A stretch of 8,442 nucleotides of DNA from Treponema sp. (GCA_031255815.1 JAIRRU010000090.1:1-8442), one strand, 5' to 3'. Positions 1 to 5,616 are shown, counted from the stretch's first letter. Notes: generated from the sequence alone by a model not told the origin. Program-made: numbers and translations.

Positions 1-59
1 AGGTAGTAAGAGCTGGTTATGTATACAAAAATAGGTAAAGGCAATTTTCTCCAGGGGTA
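1..59. other. Window-edge stretch without an assignable gene
   Basis: No complete gene fits here. Plus-strand frame 3 reads a short tail ending in a stop at about 36-38, which could be the last codons of a gene entering from the left, but the piece is too short to judge. Confidence 0.3.
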
Positions 60-98
60 AGAGGCTGTTCCAAAAACTGAAGTTTTGGAACAGCCTCT
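60..98. repeat. Long perfect hairpin with GGCTGTTCC stem
   Basis: A 16-bp inverted repeat (arms 60-75 and 83-98) with core GGCTGTTCC/GGAACAGCC and a 7-nt loop. The apex contains AAACTGAAGTTT. It lies about 30 bp beyond the comF stop, so it could end the comF transcript, but neither strand has a T-run directly after the stem; the nearest on the plus strand starts about 9 nt later. The same core recurs in a looser hairpin at 1916-1953, and the apex recurs at 3461-3472. This suggests a dispersed repeat family rather than a simple terminator. Confidence 0.75.
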
Positions 99-127
99 CG
101 TTCGTGTTTTTTGCTGAGAATTGCCGC

Positions 128-880
128 TCAGTCGTAAAAAAGGCAGGCCCCGTAGACCTTTCCGGTTCCGGCTTTTTTAAGCGCCCCGGCGCAGGCTTCA
201 AGCGTTGCCCCGGTGGTAAGCACATCGTCGAAAAGGATGGCGAAGGGGGGCGCCGGGCGGGTAAGGACGAAGCGATCCTGAAGGTTGCGGAGCCGGTCTT
301 CCCTGTTTAGCTCTTTTTGACTGAGGGAGGGGAGGCGCTTCAGGCAGCGGTAGACCGGAAGCCCTTCCCGCTCAAAGAGCCGCGCCAGGTACTCTACCTG
401 ATCCCAGCCTGTTTTCCGCAGCTTCCCCGGACGGGGCGGTATGGGAACCAAAAGGGGGGCGTTCCGGGCCCCTTGCCCCGGGCCCGCCGGGCAGGGATCA
501 AAACCGGGGAGCCGGGAGCAGGCTTCCTTCAGCCTTTCGGCCAGGAAGACCCCCAGGGTGGTGTTTTTGCCGAATTTGTACTCGCCCAGAAGTTTCCGGT
601 ACTTTCCCGAATAGGGGTAGACTACGGCGACCCTCTCGCAGGAACGCGGCCCCTCTTCCCGGCAGGGGAGGCAGCGGCCCGTCTCGGATATCAGGGGCCG
701 TCCGCACTGTTCGCAGCAGTCTGGGCCCTTGCCCCCGGCGGGAAGGCTGAGTTTCGCCCGGCAGGGATCGCAGAGGCCGTAAAGGCTTTCCCCCTTCCCG
801 GCAAGGGTTTCGCCGCAAAAGGCGCAGCCCCGGGGAAAGAAGAATTCCCGAACCGGGGCCAAAAACGATTGCGTTTTCAT
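128..880 (-). CDS. comF: ComF family protein (double zinc finger plus phosphoribosyltransferase domain)
   Basis: A 250-aa cytoplasmic protein. Cysteine pairs at 19/22, 37/40, 56/59 and 70/73 form the N-terminal zinc-finger part. The C-terminal half has the PRTase fold: VPIPPRPGKLRKTGWDQ (145-161, where the family usually has a GFNQ-like motif) and the PRPP-binding signature LFDDVLTTGATLEAC (216-230). Length and order match the ComF/GntX family, which is tied to DNA uptake in competent bacteria; the exact reaction is not established, and in a spirochaete competence should not be assumed. ATG at 880 is chosen because it begins the family-typical N-terminus; upstream there is only a weak AGGG. 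It is transcribed divergently from the nitroreductase, with a terminator-like hairpin in the leader (917-946). Family call is secure, role is not. Confidence 0.93.
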   Translation of the reverse strand: MKTQSFLAPVREFFFPRGCAFCGETLAGKGESLYGLCDPCRAKLSLPAGGKGPDCCEQCGRPLISETGRCLPCREEGPRSCERVAVVYPYSGKYRKLLGEYKFGKNTTLGVFLAERLKEACSRLPGFDPCPAGPGQGARNAPLLVPIPPRPGKLRKTGWDQVEYLARLFEREGLPVYRCLKRLPSLSQKELNREDRLRNLQDRFVLTRPAPPFAILFDDVLTTGATLEACAGALKKAGTGKVYGACLFYD

Positions 881-916
881 ACCCTATAAAGGGCGCCGGC
901 GCGCGGGGCGCTTGCA

Positions 917-946
917 TAAAAAAACAAAAATTGGCGTTTGCGCCAA
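917..946 (-). terminator. Terminator-like hairpin in the comF leader (minus strand)
   Basis: On the minus strand the stem TTGGCG/CGCCAA with loop CAAA is followed at once by TTTTTG and a run of eight Ts (918-930), the layout of an intrinsic terminator. It lies about 37 bp upstream of the comF start, and no minus-strand gene lies directly upstream because the nitroreductase runs the other way. It could be an attenuator in a comF leader transcribed from the AT-rich region 1003-1076, or a stop for antisense transcripts. Confidence 0.5.
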
Positions 947-1002
947 AATTCGCTTGGAGCGGAAACTCCGGCCCGGTGAACCAAGCTCCCGGGCAGCTTC
1001 AA

Positions 1003-1076
1003 AATGGCGTATTTTACGATTTATAATTCGATTTATTACGAATGAAATAGACCTTGTATTTTAAATAGAGTATCAT
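1003..1076. promoter_or_regulatory. AT-rich divergent promoter region
   Basis: This is the most AT-rich stretch of the comF/nitroreductase spacer. A TATAAT lies at 1022-1027 on the plus strand, without a good -35 at the right distance. On the minus strand TTTCAT and TATAAA are spaced by 16 nt. ATTCG (1026-1030) and CGAAT (1039-1043) form a small inverted repeat across it. The exact start sites cannot be fixed by eye. Confidence 0.35.
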
Positions 1077-1094
1077 CGGGAAGGAGGTAAATCC

Positions 1095-1619
1095 ATGAAT
1101 AACCCTGTATTGGAGGCTATTTCGAAGCGAAGGAGTATCCGATCCTACACGGATCAGCAGATCAGCCGGGAACAATTTGAGATACTGCTTAAAGCGGCGG
1201 CGGAGGCTCCCAGCGCCCGGAACGCCCAGCCCTGGCATTTTTCGGTGGTGCAAAACACCGCGATTTTCAAGGAGATCAATCAGGATGTGTCGAAGAACCT
1301 GAACCAGGATACAGGGGATATCTTCCATGGCGCACCCGCGGCTATCTTCCTCTCCTGCGATCCGGTGGCGCGCTGGGCCCGGCTTGATTGCGGTATTGCC
1401 GCCGAGAACATAGCCCTGGCCGCCTATTCCATCGGCCTCGGCACGGTTATCCTGGGCCGCCCGGATCCCGCCTTTACCGGCCCCCGGAAGGACTACTTTG
1501 ATAAACTCCTCAAGTTTCCCCAGGGCTATAGCTTCGCCGTGGCAATCGCCGTTGGCGTCCCGGCCGGAACCAAAGACGCCCATCCCCTGGAACCCGATCG
1601 GATCACCTACATCGGCTAA
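1095..1619 (+). CDS. Nitroreductase family protein (small FMN flavoprotein)
   Basis: A 174-aa protein of the nitroreductase superfamily: FMN-dependent, usually dimeric, NAD(P)H-using cytoplasmic enzymes. The N-terminus carries the FMN-phosphate motif KRRSIRSYTD (11-20), then APSARNAQPWHF (38-49). The C-terminal half has GIAAENIALAAYSIGLGTVILG (100-121; typical helix and glycine motif) and AIAVGVPAG (150-158). It belongs to the short subgroup of about 170-190 aa. The true substrate cannot be read from the sequence. The start is supported by AAGGAGGT at 1081-1088, 6 nt before the ATG. It appears monocistronic, divergent from comF, with a possible terminator at 1648-1671. No residue expected in this subgroup looks missing. 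Confidence 0.93.
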   Translation: MNNPVLEAISKRRSIRSYTDQQISREQFEILLKAAAEAPSARNAQPWHFSVVQNTAIFKEINQDVSKNLNQDTGDIFHGAPAAIFLSCDPVARWARLDCGIAAENIALAAYSIGLGTVILGRPDPAFTGPRKDYFDKLLKFPQGYSFAVAIAVGVPAGTKDAHPLEPDRITYIG

Positions 1620-1647
1620 AACAGCCGGCGGCGCGGCACAGCGGCTT

Positions 1648-1671
1648 AAAAACGCTCTGAAGCTCGTTTTT
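1648..1671 (+). terminator. Possible terminator after the nitroreductase
   Basis: AAAAAC (1648-1653) pairs with GTTTTT (1666-1671), and inside it GCT pairs with AGC around a CTGA loop, leaving a two-base bulge. The stem ends in five Ts, about 30 bp after the stop. It is AT-rich and bulged, so only moderately convincing. Confidence 0.4.
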
Positions 1672-1757
1672 CCACCCGACCGGGCGCCCTGATGAGTCTA
1701 AAAGTCCGGATTTAAGAAATTTACCGCCAAGGCTGAAAGCCCGGTGAAAAGGCGCGC

Positions 1758-1792
1758 GGAACAGGGGGAGGAGGCGCTTTCCCCCGTGTTCC
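1758..1792. repeat. Bulged hairpin GGAACA...TGTTCC
   Basis: GGAACAGGGGGA (1758-1769) pairs with TCCCCCGTGTTCC (1780-1792) with one bulged base and a 10-nt loop. CCGGTGA occurs on both sides (1741-1747 and 1791-1797). There is no T-run, so a terminator role is unlikely. The GGAACA/TGTTCC arms are in the opposite order to the hairpins at 60-98 and 1916-1953. Confidence 0.5.
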
Positions 1793-1915
1793 GGTGAGCC
1801 GTAGTCCGCCTTCGCGCGCCTGAACGCTTTAAATTCCCGTTCCCGCTTGCCGCCCTTATCCCGATTTTTAGAGTAAGCAAAGTAACAGTTTGAACGAAAC
1901 AAGCGCCTGATATAC

Positions 1916-1953
1916 GGGCTTGTTCCAAAACCCGGTTGGTTCGGAACAGCCCC
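1916..1953. repeat. Imperfect hairpin related to the one at 60-98
   Basis: The left arm GGGCTTGTTCC (1916-1926) pairs with GGAACAGCCC (1943-1953 region) with a single-base bulge; further AACC/GGTT pairing is possible inside. Its core matches the stem of the 60-98 hairpin, so it looks like a degenerate second copy of a dispersed element. Confidence 0.55.
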
Positions 1954-2061
1954 ATATAAAAAGGCAAAATTGAAGGCCGCTCTGTTCCGTTCGTGCCTGT
2001 CCGGGCGGTTCGCCGTCAGCCGTAGTTAAACGTTAAACTGCCGCGTTATAAACCAGCTTAA

Positions 2062-2090
2062 TTGACTTTTTTGCCCATTCGCGGTATAAC
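2062..2090 (+). promoter_or_regulatory. Sigma70-type promoter of the tRNA gene
   Basis: TTGACT (2062-2067) and TATAAC (2085-2090) are separated by exactly 17 nt, and the -10 ends 14 nt before the tRNA. This is the best promoter in the window and would start transcription at about 2096-2098, giving a short 5' leader. Confidence 0.85.
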
Positions 2091-2104
2091 CGTTTCTGTT
2101 ACAA

Positions 2105-2178
2105 GGGCCTTTAGCTCAGTTGGTTAGAGCTGCGGACTCATAATCCGTAGGTCCCTGGTTCAAGTCCAGGAAGGCCCA
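2105..2178 (+). tRNA. tRNA with CAT anticodon, probably tRNA-Ile2 (lysidine type), otherwise elongator Met
   Basis: A complete cloverleaf of 74 nt. The acceptor stem is GGGCCTT/AAGGCCC with discriminator A; the D arm is GCTC/GAGC, the anticodon stem GCGGA/TCCGT with loop CTCATAA, and the T arm CCTGG-TTCAAGT-CCAGG. CCA is not encoded. The 5' half GGGCCTTTAGCTCAGTTGG resembles bacterial Ile2(CAT) tRNAs more than elongator Met tRNAs, and the T loop TTCAAGT also fits Ile2; this is a comparison from memory. An Ile2 tRNA would need TilS to modify C34 to lysidine. It has its own promoter (2062-2090) and terminator (2180-2211). Its last 18 nt recur at 2339-2356. Confidence 0.95.
2161..2178 (+). repeat. 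tRNA 3' end, first copy of an 18-nt direct repeat
   Basis: CAAGTCCAGGAAGGCCCA, the last 18 nt of the tRNA, is repeated exactly at 2339-2356. Duplication of a tRNA 3' end is the usual product of tyrosine-recombinase integration, and this copy would be the one that keeps the tRNA functional. Confidence 0.85.
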
Positions 2179-2179
2179 G

Positions 2180-2211
2180 AAAAAAGACTCCCGAAAGGGA
2201 GGCTTTTTTTT
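2180..2211 (+). terminator. Strong intrinsic terminator of the tRNA
   Basis: CTCCC-GAAA-GGGAG is flanked by AAAAAAG before and GCTTTTTTTT after, with a T-run of eight (2204-2211). The GAAA tetraloop and flanking A and T tracts make it probably active on both strands. Confidence 0.88.
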
Positions 2212-2338
2212 GGCGGTACCTTCCCGGACTTGAAGCGGAAGGCGCGCCGACCGGAGGGAGGGAAAGGCGCCAGGGACGGCGCCGACAGCGCCTGGAGCCG
2301 GCCCGGAAGGCCGAGGCAGGAAGCTGAGGCCTGGAGGG

Positions 2339-2356
2339 CAAGTCCAGGAAGGCCCA
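2339..2356 (+). repeat. Second copy of the tRNA 3' end, att-like scar
   Basis: An exact 18-nt match to 2161-2178. CCTGG stands a few bases upstream, so a T-arm-like hairpin could still form, but the rest of the tRNA is absent. An A-rich tract follows both copies. The truncated reading frame of the neighbouring pseudogene runs into this point. The DNA between the copies (2212-2338) is GC-rich, with GGCGCC palindromes, and contains no gene. It could be the remnant of a mostly deleted integrated element or an isolated duplication; no integrase is present. Confidence 0.7.
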
Positions 2357-2906
2357 AACAAAAAATAATCGTTCCGCCGTCTTCCCGCCTTTTCGATCGA
2401 TAACTACGTATTCACCGAGGGCCGCCGCCACGTCATTCTCAATGTAGCCGAGAATGACGGACAGCCCGAAGCCAAAGTTTCCCGGGAAGCTGTCTGTGTT
2501 TTCATTCGCAGTGAAGGGTTTGATACCCAGGAGCCCGCTCACCAGTTCGCGGGGGAGCTTTAGGGTATTAAACCCTGAGTTCTTCAGCCTCTCGCGGCCC
2601 GCCCCCCGCCGCCTCCATGCGGGAGAAAACTCCTCCACCCGTTCACAGGGCCAGAATACCTGGCTCCGGACGTATCCCGCCTCGATAATCCTTTCCAACC
2701 CGCCATGACCGCCAGGGCCCGGGGGTTTTCCGGTTCCGGCACTACGAAGGCCCGCACATCGGCGGGCTTGTACCGGGCCAAGCGGAGGAGGGCTTCCTGA
2801 CGGAAGCCGAAAGATACGCCCTTGACAGCCAGTTCCAGACCCCCGGCCTGGACAAAGGCGGTGCGGCGGTCTCCCCTGCGGGGGCCGGTTTGTTGCCGGG
2901 GGTCAT
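2357..2906 (-). pseudogene. Frameshifted and 3'-truncated gene of unknown function
   Basis: A start ATG at 2906 follows GGAGG by 7 nt. The reading then continues naturally in three frames. MTPGNKPAPAGETAAP lies in the first. GGLELAVKGVSFGF to ALAVMAG lies in the second, entered near the five-base C run at 2840-2844. LERIIEAGYVRSQVFW onward, through LPRELVSGLLGIKPF and GLSVILGYIENDVAAAL, lies in the third, entered near 2697-2703. Both changes fit loss of one base in a G run on the coding strand. Codon choice in the second and third frames is GC-rich in the third position, like the neighbours. At the left the frame runs into the tRNA 3'-end copy and then nonsense, so the true C-terminus is lost. 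I do not recognise the family. The frameshifts could also be homopolymer sequencing errors. Confidence 0.6.
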
Positions 2907-2939
2907 TACATATCCTCCGTATCAATCATCTGTTTCCAA

Positions 2940-2945
2940 TATAAT
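2940..2945 (+). promoter_or_regulatory. Candidate -10 box for the DUF1902 gene
   Basis: A perfect TATAAT 35 nt before the chosen ATG at 2980. No convincing -35 lies 16-18 nt upstream, so this is a partial promoter call. Confidence 0.4.
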
Positions 2946-2979
2946 TTAAGATGAATGACACGGGAGAGGTGTTTTGACC

Positions 2980-3219
2980 ATGAACGAATACACCGTTTTA
3001 TTGACCTGGGATGATGAAGCGCGGGTATGGGTTGCGGTAAATGACGAAATCCCGCTTGCTCTGGAATCCGGTTCCCTGGATGTACTCATGGAACGGGTGC
3101 GGTACGTGGCCCCGGAAGTGTTGGAAGCAAACGGAAAACTCCATACCGATATCCGGCTTCATTTTAAGGCGGATAGGATCGCTAAGGATATAAACCTATT
3201 GGAGGTGTTACGCCTATAA
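2980..3219 (+). CDS. DUF1902 family protein (HicB-like antitoxin fold, orphan)
   Basis: A 79-aa protein. MNEYTVLLTWDDEARVWVA at the N-terminus, followed by NDEIPLALESGSLDVLMERV and APEVLEANG, has the pattern of the DUF1902 family. That family has the small alpha/beta fold also seen in HicB-type antitoxins: a strand, W-x-A, a strand and then the 'L..L..r' helix. ATG at 2980 is preferred, because GGGAGAGGT (2962-2970) stands 9 nt before it; an in-frame TTG at 2974 would be only 3 nt from that site. No HicA-like toxin gene follows, only a start-less fragment in the same frame. It may be a solitary antitoxin or may have an unrelated role. The family call is good; the function is unknown. Confidence 0.8.
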   Translation: MNEYTVLLTWDDEARVWVAVNDEIPLALESGSLDVLMERVRYVAPEVLEANGKLHTDIRLHFKADRIAKDINLLEVLRL

Positions 3220-3411
3220 GAACAAACCTTCCCCCTTTGCCGGGAGCCGGAACATCGGGGGCCCGTTGATCTCGACCGGATTGCGCGGGCGGTTGGGAAG
3301 CCCGCGCCGGACGAAGACCGGCTCTGGAACCGGCTGTCGGAAATCTTTCAAAACGTCCGGAGGCAAAGTCCGGGGCGCGTTAACCGCCTGTGCCGCTTCC
3401 TCGTTTTATAA
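3220..3411 (+). pseudogene. Start-less coding fragment after the DUF1902 gene
   Basis: The frame directly after the DUF1902 stop stays open to a TAA at 3409-3411 and reads like coding DNA: VDLDRIARAVGKPAPDEDR, then LWNRLSEIFQNVRRQSPGR and a Leu/Cys-rich end. No ATG, GTG or TTG stands in the good part (from about 3265) and there is no ribosome site. It could be the tail of a gene whose front was deleted, or a former extension of the DUF1902 protein cut off by the TAA at 3217. The family is not recognised. Confidence 0.4.
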
Positions 3412-3415
3412 GGCC

Positions 3416-3436
3416 GCAAAACGCTCCGTGTTTTGC
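3416..3436. repeat. Short hairpin GCAAAAC/GTTTTGC
   Basis: A 7-bp perfect inverted repeat around a 7-nt loop, just after the stop of the coding fragment. It may be a weak transcription stop, but no T-run follows. Confidence 0.4.
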
Positions 3437-3451
3437 CATTTCTAAACGTTT

Positions 3452-3481
3452 GCCCTTCGGAAACTGGAGTTTCTGAAGGGC
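3452..3481. repeat. Hairpin with GCCCTTC stem and AAACTGGAGTTT apex
   Basis: GCCCTTCGGAAACT (3452-3465) pairs with AGTTTCTGAAGGGC (3468-3481), 14 positions with one G-T wobble. TTTACTATA follows on the plus strand, a poor T-tract. The apex AAACTGGAGTTT matches that of the 60-98 hairpin although the outer stems differ, which points to related elements. It may also end transcription from 2980-3411. Confidence 0.6.
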
Positions 3482-3500
3482 TTTACTATAACAACGCTGC

Positions 3501-3567
3501 TATGGACAGACACTATTTTCAAGGAAGTCTGTCCATAATGTGTCTACATTATGGACAGACACTATTT
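3501..3567. repeat. Three-copy ATGGACAGAC palindromic repeat (REP-like)
   Basis: TATGGACAGACACTATTT occurs as a direct repeat at 3501-3518 and 3550-3567. Between them lies the inverse copy GTCTGTCCATAATG at 3527-3540, which pairs perfectly over 14 bp with 3547-3560 (6-nt loop) or over 11 bp with 3501-3511. The two hairpins exclude each other. The right-hand copy overlaps the last codon of the large lipoprotein gene. The 3527-3560 hairpin is directly downstream of that gene on the minus strand and could act as its 3' end. GGACAGACACTATTT resembles sequences I recall near RAYT (IS200-like) transposase genes; this is not verified. Confidence 0.8.
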
Positions 3568-4917
3568 AATGGCCGTGATAATGATTGCGTCAGAGGAGGT
3601 ATCCATTTCCAGCATTACTACGAGCGTAGCGCCGCCCGCGGTTGACATAAAATTATCTTCCCTGTTTTGCGTGGCGGAACTGCCCGTCGAAGCGAAAGGA
3701 GATCCCAGCCGGCTGCTGATCTGGCTCAACAGATCTCCGTATACCGCATGACTAATACGGCTCAGCGTTACCGATAAGTAGGCGGGGCTTTCGCTTTCGC
3801 TTACATCCTCCACCGTTGTCCCCGGGGGCTGGGTTAAGCCTGAAAGATTAAAAACCGTCCACCGGCTGTTACCGGGCCAGACGGTAAAGCCGCTGGGGTC
3901 GTCGGGTTCTATGGAGAGCAGTAACATTCCGCTTCCGTAGGTCAGGCTGAGGGTGAAGTTCGCGCCTCCGTACGTATAGGCAAGTTCGTAGAAGCGGTAA
4001 CCCGATTCGACTGAAGTCGTGGGAACGCCCGGGAGTGCCGAAAACTGACTGACCAGATTGTCGAAGGCCGCCGTATCGGCGTTTTGAAGATACACAAGCA
4101 GCGTCCCTGACGAAACAAGGGCGGTGTAGATGGCGGTTCCCGGCGGCTGGGCCAGTCCCGCGAAAAGGCCGTAACTTTGCCATGTCGTAACCGAGGGCCA
4201 TACCGCTGTAGCGCCGTCCGGGGCAGAGGGCGGGGAAACGTTCACCGTAACCGTATATTTTTTTTCCTGCCCGTTTTCCGCCTTTACCGTGAAGCTTCGC
4301 GGGGAATCGAAATCGAGCGGCGTTCCCGGCGCGGGGTTTATGGAGGCTCCGGTGTGGGTTACCGTAAAATCCATGCCGGTAAGCTCTGTCCCGAAGGGAA
4401 CGGAAACTGCTATCATGGTTGAATTGGGAACAATCACGCCTTCGGCGGACACGGGGCTTGTTATGGCAAAGCGGAGTATGTCGTTACCTTTAGTGTCGAC
4501 GGCGACGGGCATCTGAAGGGCAGTCGTCCTGCCGCTCTCAATGACAACCGCCGCCGTAGCGCTGCCGATGCTTTGGCCCGCGGCGTTGAGAACGGTCACC
4601 CTTACCGTCCAGTCCCCCGCGTTCAGGGGGATGGAAAGCGAGGCTCCTGCCGCGCTCTGCCGGGTAATGCTGCCGCCGGGACCGTCACATTCAATACGGT
4701 AAGTCAAGGTAGCGGTAAAGGCGCCGGATACCGCCGCCCTGGCCGCCGCATCGCCGCCGGGAAGGCTGAGGGCAAGGGTTCCGTAAGCTTCATTTTCGGG
4801 CAGGGCGCAGGAAGAAAACATTGCCCCCGAAAGGAACAAAGCCGCCATAATTGTTACGGCCTTCGCTATGGCCGCAACAGTAGTATGAGTAACATTAGTA
4901 AAATTAAGCGTTTTCAT
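3562..4917 (-). CDS. Large putative lipoprotein with cadherin-like domain and two C-terminal repeat modules
   Basis: A 451-aa exported protein. The signal peptide's hydrophobic stretch (about 14-33) leads to FSSC with the lipidated cysteine at 37, a spirochaete-style lipobox. Residues 45-143 look like a beta-sandwich (TLALSLPGG to TTALQMPVAV). Residues 150-229 (FAITSPVSAEGVI, FGTELTGMDFTVTHTGASI, RSFTVKAENGQEKKYTVTV) match the DUF5018-type Ig-like pattern. Two tandem modules follow, 240-346 and 347-451, each opening with WP and then GLxQPPGT; a third copy is in the lipoprotein at 7364-8020. ATG at 4917 follows AGGCGG, which overlaps the stop of the FecR gene, with a 9-nt gap, so it is probably the last gene of that operon. 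Likely surface or periplasm-facing anchored protein; the ligand is unknown. Confidence 0.85.
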   Translation of the reverse strand: MKTLNFTNVTHTTVAAIAKAVTIMAALFLSGAMFSSCALPENEAYGTLALSLPGGDAAARAAVSGAFTATLTYRIECDGPGGSITRQSAAGASLSIPLNAGDWTVRVTVLNAAGQSIGSATAAVVIESGRTTALQMPVAVDTKGNDILRFAITSPVSAEGVIVPNSTMIAVSVPFGTELTGMDFTVTHTGASINPAPGTPLDFDSPRSFTVKAENGQEKKYTVTVNVSPPSAPDGATAVWPSVTTWQSYGLFAGLAQPPGTAIYTALVSSGTLLVYLQNADTAAFDNLVSQFSALPGVPTTSVESGYRFYELAYTYGGANFTLSLTYGSGMLLLSIEPDDPSGFTVWPGNSRWTVFNLSGLTQPPGTTVEDVSESESPAYLSVTLSRISHAVYGDLLSQISSRLGSPFASTGSSATQNREDNFMSTAGGATLVVMLEMDTSSDAIIITAIK

Positions 4918-4926
4918 ATGTACCGC

Positions 4927-5616
4927 CTATGGAGCAGGTTCAAGGCTAAGCGTCAGATCCAGAGATCCCTGGGGATTTATCGGCGACGCTCCGCCGCCCG
5001 CGCCTCCCCTTTCCGTTCCCGGCGGCAGTGCCGGCGAGAGGGCCGCCGCTTTTTCTTCCGCCGGCGCGCTTACCGTGAAACGGGTCTCATCTGCCGAACT
5101 GGCCTCCCCCTCCCGGACTAAGGCCAGGGAACCGGCGGCGGCGAATTCCACCCGGCCTTCAGTAACGTTGAGGTTTACCGTGTCAAAATCAAAAACCGTT
5201 CCCCGGACGGAAGCGGTTACCACCGGGGAACGCACGGTAAAATCGATCTTCCCCGCGACCGGAGGCCGGACTTCCGCCCGTACCTTGCCGGTCCGCAGGT
5301 ATACGCTGACCTGTTCGTTTCCCTGCAGTTCAATGATCTCTTCCAGGCTCAGCCGGGTGAGGGGCTGTACGGTAATTGTGGAATTTCCCAGGGCGAGGGT
5401 CGCGGTGCTCCTGAAGCCCGTGGAAACGAGCGCGGCCTGTTCAATCGCCATGCCCGCTTCGGCGGGAACCCAGACCGCGCTTCCCGGCGTCATAACTTCA
5501 ACCCTGCCGCTCAGTTCCCGCAGTATCGCGCCGGGATTTTGCCCCGGCGTCTGCGCCGCAATGCCTGCCGCAGTAAAGGTAATGAACAGCAAAGCGTTTA
5601 TACATTTCATATTCAT
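4927..5616 (-). CDS. Exported FecR-domain protein
   Basis: A 229-aa protein with a signal peptide (MNMKCINALLFITFTAAGIAA, 1-21) and a FecR domain. GAILRELSGRVEV (29-41) is the first strand, VSTGFRSTATLALGNSTITV (64-83) the 'G..T..A.L...d.s.v.l' core, and FTVRSPVVTASVRGTVF (126-142) the typical 'tP.a..svRGT.F' segment. A Gly/Ala/Pro-rich stretch (about 184-212) precedes the end. Stand-alone FecR-domain proteins in spirochaetes lack the sigma-factor-linked helix of E. coli FecR, so I infer a periplasmic structural or sensing role, not iron regulation. The start is ATG 5616, not the TTG-type start at 5667: AGGAGG stands 10 nt upstream and the longer frame would overlap the beta-barrel gene. It lies 14 nt after that gene and 9 nt before the large lipoprotein. 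Confidence 0.9.
   Translation of the reverse strand: MNMKCINALLFITFTAAGIAAQTPGQNPGAILRELSGRVEVMTPGSAVWVPAEAGMAIEQAALVSTGFRSTATLALGNSTITVQPLTRLSLEEIIELQGNEQVSVYLRTGKVRAEVRPPVAGKIDFTVRSPVVTASVRGTVFDFDTVNLNVTEGRVEFAAAGSLALVREGEASSADETRFTVSAPAEEKAAALSPALPPGTERGGAGGGASPINPQGSLDLTLSLEPAP

Larger units (their letters stand above)
1672..2061. other. Gene-free, hairpin-rich intergenic DNA
   Basis: Open frames here (for example minus 1603-1902 and 1698-1967) have no recognisable domain, no convincing ribosome site and odd composition, so I call no gene. The stretch holds the hairpins at 1758-1792 and 1916-1953 and a tandem heptamer GTTAAACGTTAAAC at 2025-2038 just before the tRNA promoter. The first part could be decayed coding DNA, but I cannot name a source. 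Confidence 0.5.

Noticed and set aside
317..889. Plus-strand 190-aa frame and other frames overlapping comF
   Set aside because: They oppose a well-supported ComF gene and show no domain; GC-rich DNA creates such shadows.
1680..1744. CTGATGAG (1689-1696) and GAAA (1716-1719) flanked by CCGGGC/GCCCGG, suggesting a hammerhead ribozyme
   Set aside because: No stem II follows CTGATGA, the GAAA lacks the preceding C that completes the core, and no suitable cleavage-site base triplet is present. Chance is more likely.
2116..2361. Minus-strand reading frames over the tRNA ending in a tRNA-antisense peptide
   Set aside because: They are the known artefact of translating a tRNA gene in reverse; their tails have no other support.
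2431..2459. Perfect 10-bp inverted repeat CGTCATTCTC/GAGAATGACG
   Set aside because: It lies inside the pseudogene's coding segment and can be explained by the codons; no sign of a regulatory role.
3501..3567. CRISPR-like direct repeats
   Set aside because: Only two direct copies with an inverse one between, and no regular spacers; this is a palindromic repeat, not an array.
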